From assembly GCF_947242115.1 (NCBI RefSeq), contig NC_074715.1:34947086-35011085 (forward strand): a stretch of 64,000 bases of DNA, written 5' to 3'. Under the pieces are notes generated by a model. It saw only the letters and a program-made list of their open reading frames with translations. It made no database searches and was not told the DNA's origin. Of this stretch, positions 13,001 through 25,242 are shown piece by piece. The translations under genes and the position numbers were made by a program. Source of the DNA: Biomphalaria glabrata. Its lineage: Eukaryota; Mollusca; Gastropoda; Planorbidae. Positions within the stretch are counted from its first letter, which is position 1, and every line of letters begins with the position of its first letter.

Positions 13001-16000
13001 AATGATATCGAAAGATATCATTAAATATCTAGACTAGATCTTTTGTATAGTAATTATAGTATTTTATAATAGCTATACATTTTTAAGTAAACTATTTGTT
13101 TTTTTTTTTTTCTGTTTCAAATGCTGAGCATACATAACTAAACTGGAAGAACAGATGAAGTCCAAAACGCTAAAGCAACAGACAACCCAGGTAAATACCT
13201 ATCATAACAGTATAGCAAAGATTTTAATGCAAGAATTTTGAGAATAAATGTTTTAGATTAAAGCAAAATATTTTGATTAAAAAAAGAAAATTATTTTAGT
13301 TGATATATTCAATTGTTTTGATTTACAGATCAAGATGAGGTAGGCTACATCCTGCTGATTTACAGACACTTGTATGTGCTGCTACCTGTGATTAAGAACT
13401 GACTTCAAATGCTAGCAAGAGGATGATTTAAGGTATTAACATTGTTTCACACATTACATTTTTTGTCCATTTGGACTCCTTAGCCATCTTAGTGTTTAAA
13501 GGATGTAGTTGCACTTGCGTACTAACTAAATAGTTGCGGAGAAACACATTTAATTGATGACTTTACTATGTTTAGCTTAGTTAGGACTTTTGAAAAGCGA
13601 AGACCGGACTCCTTAGCCATCTTCGTGTTCATAGGAATGATTAATGGAGGACTATTAAAAGCAAAGACTGGGCTCCTTAGCCATCTTTGTGTTCATAGGA
13701 TTGATTAATGGAGGAATTTTAAAAGCAAAGACTGGGCTCCTTAGCCATCTTTGTGTTCATAGGATTGATTAATGGAGGAATTTTAAAAGCGAAGACTGGA
13801 CTCCTTAGCCATCTTCGTGTTTAAAGGATGTAGTTGAGGAAAAAAAGATCGGTCTCCATGGCCATCTTTGTTTAGGTAGAATAAAAAATGGACTTGGACA
13901 TTTTTTAGAGCGAAGATCGGACTCCACAGCCATCTTCGTACTTATTGGAAAGGATATTGTATTATTTTTTAAACATGAGGAATTTTAGCTGAGGACTAGA
14001 TGTAGTAATAGTCATCAATTGAATTGTTGATCCAAGACATTGTTTAATATATTACATTTTTTGTCCCTTTTTTTTTATTTTACAATGATATCGAAAGATA
14101 TCATTAAATATCTAGACTAGATCTTTTGTATAGTAATTATAGTATTTTATAATAGCTATACATTTTTAAGTAAACTATTTGTTTTTTTTTTTTTCTGTTT
14201 CAAATGCTGAGCATACATAACTAAACTGGAAGAACAGATGAAGTCCAAAACGCTAAAGCAACAGACAACCCAGGTAAATACCTATCATAACAGTATAGCA
14301 AAGATTTTAATGCAAGAATTTTGAGAATAAATGTTTTAGATTAAAGCAAAATATTTTGATTAAAAAAAGAAAATTATTTTAGTTGATATATTCAATTGTT
14401 TTGATTTACAGATCAAGATGAGGTAGGCTACATCCTGCTGATTTACAGACACTTGTATGTGCTGCTACCTGTGATTAAGAACTGACTTCAAATGCTAGCA
14501 AGAGGATGATTTAAGGTATTAACATTGTTTCACACATTACATTTTTTGTCCATTTGGACTCCTTAGCCATCTTCGTGTTTAAAGGATGTAGTTGCACTTG
14601 CGTACCAACTAAATAGTTGTGGAGAAACACATTTAATTGATGACTTTACTATGTTTAGCTTAGTTAGGACTTTTGAAAAGCGAAGACCGGACTCCTTAGC
14701 CATCTTCGTGTTCATAGGAATGATTAATGGAGGACTATTAAAAGCAAAGACTGGGCTCCTTAGCCATCTTTGTGTTCATAGGATTGATTAATGGAGGAAT
14801 TTTAAAAGCAAAGACTGGGCTCCTTAGCCATCTTTGTGTTCATAGGATTGATTAATGGAGGAATTTTAAAAGCGAAGACTGGACTCCTTAGCCATCTTCA
14901 TGTTTAAAGGATGTAGTTGAGGAAAAAAAGATCGGTCTCCATGGCCATCTTTGTTTAGGTAGAATAAAAAATGGACTTGGACATTTTTGAGAGCGAAGAT
15001 CGGACTCCACAGCCATCTTCGTACTTATTGGAAAGGATATTGTATTATTTTTTAAACATGAGGAATTTTAGCTGAGGACTAGATGTAGTAATAGTCATCA
15101 ATTGAATTGTTGATCCAAGACATTGTTTAATACATTACATTTTTTGTCCCTTTTTTTTTTTTTTACAATGATATCGAAAGATATCATTAAATATCTAGAC
15201 TAGATCTTTTGTATAGTAATTATAGTATTTTATAATAGCTATACATTTTTAAGTAAACTATTTGTTTTTTTTTTTTTCTGTTTCAAATGCTGAGCATACA
15301 TAACTAAACTGGAAGAACAGATGAAGTCCAAAACGCTAAAGCAACAGACAACCCAGGTAAATACATATCATAACAGTATAGCAAAGATTTTAATGCAAGA
15401 ATTTTGAGAATAAATGTTTTAGATTAAAGCAAAATATTTTGATTAAAAAAAGAAAATTATTTTAGTTGATATATTCAATTGTTTTGATTTACAGATCAAG
15501 ATGAGGTAGGCTACATCCTGCTGATTTACAGACACTTGTATGTGCTGCTACCTGTGATTAAGAACTGACTTCAAATGCTAGCAAGAGGATGATTTAAGGT
15601 ATTAACATTGTTTCACACATTACATTTTTTGTCCATTTGGACTCCTTAGCCATCTTCGTGTTTAAAGGATGTAGTTGCACTTGCGTACCAACTAAATAGT
15701 TGCGGAGAAACACATTTAATTGATGACTTTACTATGTTTAGCTTAGTTAGGACTTTTGAAAAGCGAAGACCGGACTCCTTAGCCATCTTCGTGTTCATAG
15801 GAATGATTAATGGAGGACTATTAAAAGCAAAGACTGGGCTCCTTAGCCATCTTTGTGTTCATAGGATTGATTAATGGAGGAATTTTAAAAGCAAAGACTG
15901 GGCTCCTTAGCCATCTTTGTGTTCATAGGATTGATTAATGGAGGAATTTTAAAAGCGAAGACTGGACTCCTTAGCCATCTTCGTGTTTAAAGGATGTAGT

Positions 16001-16611
16001 TGAGGAAAAAAAGATCGGTCTCCATGGCCATCTTTGTTTAGGTAGAATAAAAAATGGACTTGGACATTTTTGAGAGCGAAGATCGGACTCCACAGCCATC
16101 TTCGTACTTATTGGAAAGGATATTGTATTATTTTTTAAACATGAGGAATTTTAGCTGAGGACTAGATGTAGTAATAGTCATCAATTGAATTGTTGATCCA
16201 AGACATTGTTTAATACATTACATTTTTTGTCCCTTTTTTTTTTTTTTACAATGATATCGAAAGATATCATTAAATATCTAGACTAGATCTTTTGTATAGT
16301 AATTATAGTATTTTATAATAGCTATACATTTTTAAGTAAACTATTTGTTTGTTTTTTTTTCTGTTTCAAATGCTGAGCATACATAACTAAACTGGAAGAA
16401 CAGATGAAGTCCAAAACGCTAAAGCAACAGACAACCCAGGTAAATACATATCATAACAGTATAGCAAAGATTTTAATGCAAGAATTTTGAGAATAAATGT
16501 TTTAGATTAAAGCAAAATATTTTGATTAAAAAAAGAAAATTATTTTAGTTGATATATTCAATTGTTTTGATTTACAGATCAAGATGAGGTAGGCTACATT
16601 CTGCTGATTTA

Positions 16612-16665
16612 CAGATGAAGTCCAAAACGCTAAAGCAACAGACAGCCCAGATAAATACATAACAG
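16612..16665. repeat. Out-of-register satellite fragment at the right edge of the array
   Basis: After GATTTACAG in the last unit, the sequence jumps back to the ATGAAGTCCAAAACGCTAAA segment that should lie about 200 bp earlier. The two share only ACAGA at the join. The fragment carries CAGCCCAGATAAATAC, so the candidate donor GT is AT here. It marks an old illegitimate or unequal exchange at the array border. Confidence 0.75.
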
Positions 16666-17774
16666 TGAACATCTTGAGAAGTAAAACAATTCCTAGAGGC
16701 AAAGACACAGACACACTGGATATATTAGAGATTTTCCTTTTCTACCATTATTTAGAGACTTTCTTGTGCTCTAAGGGAACCTGCCATTATCTTTTGATTG
16801 CTAATTGGTGTTGATGTTTTTACATTCCTACTGCGTTTGAAAGAAATTAACATTTCCCTAATGCTACTTCAAAACCAGACCTTCTCAAGACAATTTTGGT
16901 GACCAAGCTGCAATATGGAACTCAGTAGGAAACAATGAAGAATGCTCCTAACCTCAGGTTGAGTACCCATGCTTAGGTACTCTAGTGGTGACACATACTT
17001 CTACACCGACAGTTATACATCCTGAACCCTGTAACCCATCCTCACAACATGGTTACATTACCGGAAGTGGTCGCAAAGTCAGAAAACCTAACAGGTACAA
17101 TGAAAAGAACAATCATTTCTAATATAGGTACAAGTACTCAAGTGATGTACTTTGTAAGAACTATAATTGACTTGTAAAACTTGGTCTATATTTAGATATA
17201 TCTTGACAATCAGTCCAGTCATTTGTAAATTTTTTTTTTTAAATATTCCTTTTTTTCCCTCACTCTTCTTGTTGTTTCAGTTAAATGTTTTTGTATTTTG
17301 AAGGAGGAAGGTGCTGTAGTATATTATCGTTATTATTATTGTACCAGTATTAAGCAAACTTGTATATGTATATTATTTATGAATTCTAATGCAGAACATC
17401 ACTTCCACCGGAAAATGTTGTAATAACTATACGTGTCTTCAGTTAACATTCAATACTCTATAGTCACAACACCAAAGCCTTGCTACATTATGTTTTTAAT
17501 TCAATTTTTTATCTCCCCTGCTTTTGTGTGCTATCATAAAATGTTTAATGTCACATCCCTGCACAATTTGTTCTATGCTTTTTACAGTGTAAATAGTGAC
17601 TTGACATTATTTAGCTCTATTATAATATTGTTATATTATTATATTTAAAATAAAACTGTTAACATTTTCTATGCTGTTATAATATGAATGTTTTGCTGTT
17701 ACCATGAATGCAGTTTTGAGTTTTCGTCTGATATCTTAGAGGAGAAATTTTTATAAATAATAATAATGATAAGG

Positions 17775-17798
17775 CTTATCTTCGAGTCCGAAGATAGG
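17775..17798. other. 10-bp hairpin with 4-nt loop
   Basis: CTTATCTTCG is followed by AGTC and CGAAGATAGG; the stem pairs throughout with one T-G wobble. The TCTTCG/CGAAGA arms resemble, in inverted order, the satellite hairpin arms 1.6 kb to the left. Confidence 0.55.
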
Positions 17799-18030
17799 TG
17801 AGGAATGCAGTATTTCCTGTTGCTGCGCAGCCCATCTAGGACCTACATATTGTGCTATAAATAAAGAGTATATTAATATTTACTATTTGGTATTGTCAGT
17901 CTTCACTAAAGCAATGAGTTTATCCCCTTAGTCTATTTAAAACTTTAAAATACTAATTCACTTTGTCTTATCTAATGGTGATCATGGGGTATCCACTTTG
18001 CCATCTCCATAGTCTCTGGTGTTAACACTC

Positions 18031-18100
18031 ACTGTCCTGTTGGAGGTTACGGCTAGGATGTAATCTCTATTTCTGATGGAACACATGTAAATCCAACAAA
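18031..18100 (+). repeat. Dispersed repeat tail (copy 1)
   Basis: CTGTCCTG..GGAGGTTACGGCTAGGATGTAATCT followed by a T-rich stretch closely matches 39199-39240. Two copies sharing GGCTAGGATGTAAT suggest a non-autonomous retroelement end; the family is not identified. Confidence 0.4.
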
Positions 18101-18887
18101 ACAAACATTAGACCTAGACTTTATTAACTTTTTTATAATTGTGAACTGGCGCTCCCAAAGCTATTTTTATGTATTTTTATTTTTACTTTTGTAGGCTAGT
18201 GCTAAGCTGTATAGTTGTATTTCTGCCTATTATTATATTATTATATGGGTTAGGGTGGAGTACTTAAAATAGAGCCTATGCTGCTTCCTGTACTGTTGAC
18301 CAGTGGTCTCTGTGTCAGTTTTAATTATTCTGTACCTGGGACTACCTGTAAGTTTCAGAACTATTTTTATTTTTTAAAATTTTACTATGTGTAAATCTAC
18401 TTTATATTTGAACAACTGTCAAAATAACTGGCAGTTTGTTTTAAAAATATGGCCAAGCCCTGCCCAGTGCTTTCATGATGGCCACTTCTAAAGTTTATGT
18501 ACTAGATTGTAACTGCTGCCTTAGTCATTTAAATTAAAGTCTCATTTTTGTATTTCTTCTTTATGTTTCTAGATTTCTTTTAGTTTGCTAGATTTGTTTA
18601 GTTGTCTGGTACCTTAGATGACTCAAGCCCCTTGGTCACAGACTGAGGTGCACAGATACAACCCACCCAGTAGCCAGTAACATTACCTTTTGGCAACTGT
18701 AACTTCTTGTTAGCCCAGGCTAGACATGACCTTGGGCCCAGCCACGCCAACATAATACTTATATTCTCTTGAATCATTCCAGACAGCATTGAGACCACCC
18801 CTGTCCCTAACAATACATAATTACCTTGCTTTAGTTGTAGAATGAAAGATGAGCAAACAGTTAAAAGCTATATAATTCACTTGGAAG

Positions 18888-19137
18888 TGTGGTGGCTAAG
18901 CAGTTATTGCTTGGCTGTCAAACATGAGTCTAGGGTTTGAAGACTGTTTTTTTTTTATATTAGGCACCTTTCAGTCCAGCCAGCTCCAATGGGTTCCTGA
19001 CATTTAGTGGAGAAAAGTAAAGGTGGTTGGTCATTGTGCTGGCCACCTGACACCCTCATTGACCATAAGACACAGAAACAGATGACTTTTATATCATCTG
19101 TCATACAGATTGCAAAGTCTGCTAATGGAACTTTACT
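18888..19137 (+). mobile_element. tRNA-derived SINE, diverged copy
   Basis: A degenerate tRNA-like head (GTGGCTAAGCAGTTATTGCTTGGC, then GGGTTTGAAGAC as a box-B-like word) is followed by the shared SINE body: CCAATGGGTTCCTGACA, AAAGTAAAGGTGGTTGGTCA, CACAGAAACAGATGAC and ATCATCTGTC. The same body recurs near 31158, 42446 and 43588. It is non-coding and mobilised by a LINE partner. Confidence 0.8.
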
Positions 19138-19742
19138 TTAACTTGAATATATTAACATTTTGCTCTACATCAAAAAGCTTTTCCCATTTTTTGTCTATCA
19201 TTCACTTTGTCTTTGGAATGGTTTCTTTTTGATAATGATTGAATATTGAAGTCAATTAGATTAGTTGACTAAGAGTTTGTAGAGGGAAATCACTGACTAG
19301 ATCTTAATAGCTTTTCCTGTCATATCTTTTTTTTGGTAATTTCATCGCTGATTAAAATTCTTCTTGTTCATTGAAGTAATTACTGTACATTTCAAGGTGT
19401 ATTGAGGCCAGCATAATGACCTGTTGCAGTTACTTCTCTTTACCATTAACTTTCAAATACATTAATAGTTATCTCAAAATATGAATTCAGTAATTTAGCA
19501 CAGACCAGTTACAATTTAAACAAAAAATGAATGCCACTTTGATTACAAGGTATACATATACATCAAAACAAGTCAATCAAATCAATGTATAAACTTGTTT
19601 AAACTTTTTGGAATGTCACAATAAAACTGAAACTGCTGCAAAAATAAATATTTACTTAAACACTAACGTACATTGGTAGTCTTGATATTACTTTTAGTAG
19701 TAGAAGATTGTGTAGAATCAAAAGAACTTGATTCATTTAGAT

Positions 19743-20830
19743 CAGGGGTGGGCAAATAACAGACCGCGGGCCACATGCGGCCCGCAGAAACCTACAGAAT
19801 TCAGGTGAGCCCACAGATACAACATTTAAAAATGCCAATATATTAAAAATAACTCATTTTAAATAATTACGATATTTAAATATCTTCTTTTCAACTATGA
19901 TGAAGAAGCTAAATAACATTGTCTCTTCATGTTATTCTAAAAAGTTTAAAGCAAACGAAGATTATGCTTATTGGTATTCGAAACACTCAGTTAAAGACAC
20001 ACACTCAGACCAGTATTTAATAAATTCTATGAAGAATGTGTTGAAAGTGTTGGGTTGGCTTGGAATAAGATGTCAAGTGTAACAACTGATGGAGCCCATG
20101 CTTTGACTGAGAAAGTGTTTTTTTTTAATAAAGAACAATATCCTAACGTTAAATTCTACACGGAGAGGTTGCATTGAATATCAGACATATTATTGACCTA
20201 ATCATCTCAGCGATCAAACTTATCAGAGCCACAGACAGTTCCGAGAAGTACCACAAGGGCAAGGGACTGAAAAGAATATGGGGTCTCAATGGGGATTTTT
20301 TTCCTTAAGGGACATTGACAGTGGCTTTCTTACTAATGTTTTGTCATGAAGATTTGATTTGATTTTGATTTTAGGCACATCGGCTCAATGTACCACATGG
20401 GCAAAGGACTGAAAAGAATATGGGGTCTCAAGGAAGATTTTTTTTCCTTAAGGGACATTGACAGTGGCTTTCTTACTAATGTTTCTAATGAAGAGTTGCA
20501 ATGGGCTACTTGCACATCATGAAATTTATGAGCATCTTTTCAAGCTTTTCCATTTCTCCAGGCAAGCAAGTGAAAACAGGTTTTATCATTTTTCTTTGCT
20601 GAAAGGTGAAACTATTTCTAGTAAAATGGTTGAAAAGAACAAGACTTCACCATTTAGTACAGAAGCTGAATCAGCTCCCGAGGAAATACTTCCTACAAAT
20701 TACGACCTAAAAGAGTTCTTCCGCGGGAGTTTTAAGGGTGCCAGAAGCTGTATTTCCACACTTAAAAAAACTTGATCCCCAACAATACATAACTACATTG
20801 CTCAGTGATTAATTATTATGGTACATTTTA
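19743..20830 (+). mobile_element. Decayed hAT-superfamily DNA transposon, 3' end missing
   Basis: It begins CAGGGGTGGGCAAATAACAG with GC-rich CGGGCC/GGCCCGC words typical of animal hAT ends, preceded by the possible 8-bp duplication ATTTAGAT. Translations include WNKMSSVTTDGAHALTEKV (hAT core region, near 20055-20120) and SPFSTEAESAPEEILPT (near 20650-20700), which resemble the GTF2IRD2/ZBED-type hAT transposases. Several frames are needed and no matching right terminus was found. An internal direct duplication of about 85 bp (20257-20341 and 20399-20484) is separated by 57 bp. It is a dead element; the fragment open at 20458-20775 is the transposase C-terminal part. Confidence 0.75.
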
Positions 20831-21007
20831 AATCCATTTCTATGAGGGTAGGTTGACTACTTTCTGAAAGTGATGGTGTGTAATGACTCCCAATGACGTT
20901 ACAACTTTTGACAAGTAGGCCTAATTCGATTGTATCAGGACACTAAACTTCTTAAAAGTAACTATCGTGTGTTTAATTTTAACAACAAGCTATAGCTTAG
21001 CCTTAGG

Positions 21008-21110
21008 GCCCCCATTCTTTTAAATACCATTTTTCAACATAGTCCCCTTGCTTCTCATGCGCTTAGTTCTTCGTTGCACATCTTCATGAAGCTCTCATGA
21101 TGGAAGGTTT
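21008..21110 (-). mobile_element. Possible mariner-type transposase C-terminal remnant
   Basis: On the minus strand one frame gives EKQGDYVEKWYLKEWGP then a stop, close to the GDYVEK end seen in mariner transposases. Sequence upstream of this is broken and not clearly alignable. The motif is short, so the call is weak. Confidence 0.3.
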
Positions 21111-21466
21111 CTGGTCAACCCTTAAAGTGCTTAGCTGTTTTACAATGAGTTCAAAATGGAATTACAGTTCTGATGTTTAGAAATGTTTGAAAGTCTTCGG
21201 TGAATTTCGGACACTGGTGCACTATCCTACCACAAAGACAAAATGTTCGCTGAACCTGCTCATGAACAGCACGACAGCAACAATGAAACTAAACCTAGCA
21301 GGAACTAACCGGAGCAGACGTAAAAACAGTCAAACGCATGCGTCCTCTTTGTTTCATTAACATAAAGAACAATAGAACAACATTACAGATCATAGTTGAC
21401 TTACTGTCTTAGTATGGTTCAAAGAACAAACTAAAGAGTATTTTTTAAAGGATTTTTTTTTTTTTT

Positions 21467-21550
21467 GGAGTTACAAGACACCCTCGTTGACCGCATTCCT
21501 TTACATCATTCGCCATATAGAACGCAAGGTCTGACCGGGATTTTTGTTTA
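21467..21550 (+). mobile_element. SINE 3' fragment
   Basis: ACACCCTCGTTGACCGCATT, TTTACATCATTCGCC and AACGCAAGGTCTGACCGGG match the 3' body of the SINE family at 18888, 31158 and 43588. The head is absent. Confidence 0.6.
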
Positions 21551-22865
21551 AACTTTCACCAAATGAGCTAAATGAATTTCTTGATATGCGTAGATCTAAT
21601 AATTAAACATTTCTATATGAATACTATTGCAAACTACCTGTCTTTAGCGTAACCTACATCCTAAAACAAGACAACTTTGATAGGCCTTTATACGTACCTG
21701 AAAACATTCTGTTTGTCCTCCTACTTATATTTTTTGTTTCATTAAAAAGTGCGTATTATAGTGAAATATAGTCAAATATAGTGTGCCATAGATTAGTTCA
21801 ATTCTGCTTGGAGTTGTTTACTTTAATAAGGTCTTCTTATTCGCCCTTTTATGAAATTCAAAGTGTTAAATAATTGAATCCATAATAATAGAAAATTTTA
21901 AGAAGATAAATATTCCATTTCTTCGTACAATGAGTTTGAATATAGGATACAGAAATGTGTGGGGGTTTTTTTTCTTTTTACAGCGAATTCTTTGAAATCT
22001 AGAGTTGCATTTTATCTCTGAAGTGTGAGTAACCTAGAATTTAGCCAGGGCATAAGGCTGCATTTATTTGTATAAACAGTGTTCGATAACACGTGACATG
22101 AAGATGCACTTCGCGTTACAAGCAGGGGCGGACAGGCTATATGGGCATTCGTGTCAGGTGGGCCGGTACCCAATTGAGTCGGTAGAGTAATATTTATAAA
22201 ATCAAAATCTAGATGAAACCAGTGTTCCTATTAGAACTGTATCCCTCCTATAAAACCATTGTATGGAACAATGCACTGACACTATGCACCTTGTTACGTC
22301 CGTGTTTCTCACAAGAAGGTGGCCGTGTAAAAGTGCGAGGCCTTCAGAGATTTCAACAACTCTAGGAAATTGGATTGAAGCTTGTCTACATCTTAAGCCT
22401 AAATTTAATTTATGAAAAAATATAGGGGATTAACAACGAATATTTTTTAAATTAAAATGTGCATTTCAGATACAGTAAATTGTGATCATGTATGTACAAT
22501 CTGTAGTTTTTCCTGAAAAAAAATACATACGTGGGAAAGTTTGATGCCCTAAGTTGCCCCTTGCGGCCCGAGACACCCGTACATAGCTAAGTGCGCCTCG
22601 GAATATATAAACACGAGGAGAGGATATACGTGAAAATTATTATGAGAGAAGCACTGTGCTCTATTGGTTTAAACCTTAAACAGAAGAAAAACAAGTTTTA
22701 ATTTTGGTGGTGGGATAACTTTTAAACTTGAGGCGGAATAACTTTAATACTGGTGCATCCAGATTTTCATTGCTTTTAAAATGGATTCAAATAAATATGT
22801 TCCATTTTTAATGTTGTCTAGCTTATTGTATAGAAAACGCTAATAGCTAAATTTCTGAAATATTA
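21551..22865. other. No gene seen
   Basis: AT-rich sequence. At 22124-22190, a GGGGCGGACAGGC word and GTGGGCCGGTACCC look like a transposon end but no partner end could be fixed. A GC-rich patch lies at 22555-22580. Confidence 0.4.
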
Positions 22866-23115
22866 AATCTATGGCCTCCTTCAGTCGCGAAGACTATGGA
22901 TGATTGTTGTTGATGGTCATTGACTTGTAGCACCAAACTGCTGGTAGACAACTAAACTGCTGTAGGCGTATTGTATCTTAACTTATAAAACTTGAAATGA
23001 GTAAGTTCTTTGTGAACAATGACATGGACAACTTTTATTATATTTTATTTATATGAGAAAAGAGTCCTCGTAATCACAACAAATTTCCATATGGATCAAT
23101 AAAGCAGTCTTAGTC
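22866..23115 (+). mobile_element. Probable non-LTR retroelement 3' end
   Basis: GGCCTCCTTCAGTCGCGAAG near the start, and TTCCATATGGATCAATAAAG followed by CAGTCTTAGTCTTAAG at the end, resemble the 3' ends of mollusc LINE/SINE copies that terminate in short TCTTA-type repeats. No coding part is present. Confidence 0.4.
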
Positions 23116-23310
23116 TTAAGTTAATATGAGATAAAATAAATGTACTAGACTTTAGAAATAATATTCTTTAACAAAATTTAACTCACTACAATAACGTAAC
23201 CTTTCAGTCTCACGTTCTGGAGTCGTCTGTCCTAAGACCAAATGACAATGTCACCTATGCTGCATCAGTCACAAGTCACAACCAATCGCTAACATCCTCC
23301 CACCGTCTAC

Positions 23311-25242
23311 ATAGAAACATACACACACTACATAACAATCATCTCATAGAAACATACACACACTACATAACAATCATCTTATAGAAACATAGACACACTA
23401 CATAACAATCATCTTATAGAAACATACACACACTACATAACAATCATCTCATAGAAACATGCACACACTACATAACAATCATCTCATAAAAACATACACA
23501 CACTACATAACAATCATCTCATAGAAACATAGACACACTACATAACAATCATCTTATAGAAACATACACACACTACATAACAATCATCTCATAGAAACAT
23601 GCACACACTACATAACAATCATCTCATAGAAACATACACACACTACATAACAATCATCTCATAGAAACATACACACACTACATAACAATCATCTCATAAA
23701 AACATACACACACTACATAACAATCATCTCATAGAAACATAGACACACTACATAACAATCATCTTATAGAAACATACACACACTACATAACAATCATCTC
23801 ATAGAAACATACACACACTACATAACAATCATCTTATAGAAACATACACACACTACATAACAATCATATCATAGAAACATACACACACTACATAACAATC
23901 ATCTCATAGAAACATACACACACTACATAACAATCATCTTATTGAAACACACACACACTACATAACAATCATCTTATAGAAACATAGACACACTACATAA
24001 CAATCATCTCATAGAAACATACACACACTACATAACAATCATCTTATTGAAACACACACACACTACATAACAATCATCTTATAGAAACATGCACACACTA
24101 CATAACAATCATCTCATAGAAACATACACACACTACATAACAATCATCTCATAGAAACATACACACACTACATAACAATCATCTCATAGAAACATACACA
24201 CACTACATAACAATCATCTCATAGAAACATACACACACTACATAACAATCATCTCATAGAAACATGCACACACTACATAACAATCATCTCATAGAAACAT
24301 ACACACACTACATAACAATCATCTTATAGAAACATACACACACTACATAACAATCATCTCATAGAAACATACACACACTACATAACAATCATCTTAAAGA
24401 AACATACACACACTACATAACAATCATCTCATAGAAACATACACACACTACATAACAATCATCTTAAAGAAACATACACACACTACATAACAATCATCTC
24501 ATAGAAACATACACACACTACATAACAATCATCTTATAGAAACATAGACACACTACATAACAATCATCTCATAGAAACATACACACACTACATAACAATC
24601 ATCTTATTGAAACACACACACACTACATAACAATCATCTTATAGAAACATGCACACACTACATAACAATCATCTCATAGAAACATACACACACTACATAA
24701 CAATCATCTCATAGAAACATACACACACTACATAAAAATCATCTCATAGAAACATACACACACTACATAACAATCATCTTAAAGAAACATACACACACTA
24801 CATAACAATCATCTTAAAGAAACATACACACACTACATAACAATCATCTTATAGAAACATAGACACACTACATAACAATCATCTCATAGAAACATGCACA
24901 CACTACATAACAATCATCTCATAGAAACATACACACACTACATAAAAATCATCTTAAAGAAACATACACACACTACATAACAACCATCTCATAAAAACAT
25001 ACACACACTACATAACAATCATCTCATAGAAACATACACACACTACATAACAATCATCTCATAGAAACATACACACACTACATAACAATCATCTTAAAGA
25101 AACATACACACACTACATAACAATCATCTCATAGAAACATACACACACTACATAACAATCATCTTATAGAAACATACACACACTACATAACAATCATCTC
25201 ATAGAAACACACACACACTACATAACAATCATCTTATAGAAA
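23311..25242. repeat. 35-bp minisatellite, about 55 copies
   Basis: The unit reads ATAGAAACATACACACACTA then CATAACAATCATCTC/T. Copies are contiguous with no spacers, so this is not a CRISPR array. Variant units (AGACACAC, GCACACAC, CTTAAAGA, CTTATTGA, CTCATAAA) recur in the same order at fixed offsets. The TTATTGA block at 24046 recurs 560 bp (16 units) later at 24606, and CTCATAAA recurs 210 bp apart near 23484 and 23694. Confidence 0.97.

Larger units (their letters stand above)
1..16665. repeat. ~1.07-kb tandem satellite array, 15 whole units plus a partial unit
   Basis: Units begin with TGAGGAATTTTAGCTGAGGA at 1, 1082, 2151, 3222, 4293, 5364, 6433, 7514, 8585, 9668, 10739, 11822, 12905, 13976, 15059 and 16142, giving lengths of 1069-1083 bp. 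Length differences come mainly from a 12-bp insert after GACATT (present in units 1, 7, 9, 11, 12, 14, 15 and 16) and from T-run length. Copies are almost identical, differing by a handful of single bases, so homogenisation is recent or continuing. The window opens at a unit boundary, so the array probably extends to the left. The final unit breaks off near 16611 and is followed by a short out-of-register piece. No open reading frame of note runs through a unit. Function is unknown. Confidence 0.97.
16666..18887. other. Intergenic sequence, no supported gene
   Basis: Mostly unique AT-rich DNA. It contains a possible terminal exon (16879-16951, see findings), AATAAA-like signals near 17650, the hairpin at 17775-17798 and a dispersed-repeat tail near 18031-18100. 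Short open frames here have no recognisable family. Confidence 0.5.

Noticed and set aside
18598-18813. 71-codon minus-strand frame as a gene
   Set aside because: No domain, no splice context and no relation to neighbours; a parallel frame reads GGLNAVWNDSREYKYYVGV but this is not recognisable as a family.
23311-25242. CRISPR-like repeated array
   Set aside because: The repeats are contiguous 35-bp units without unique spacers, in a eukaryotic genome; it is a minisatellite.
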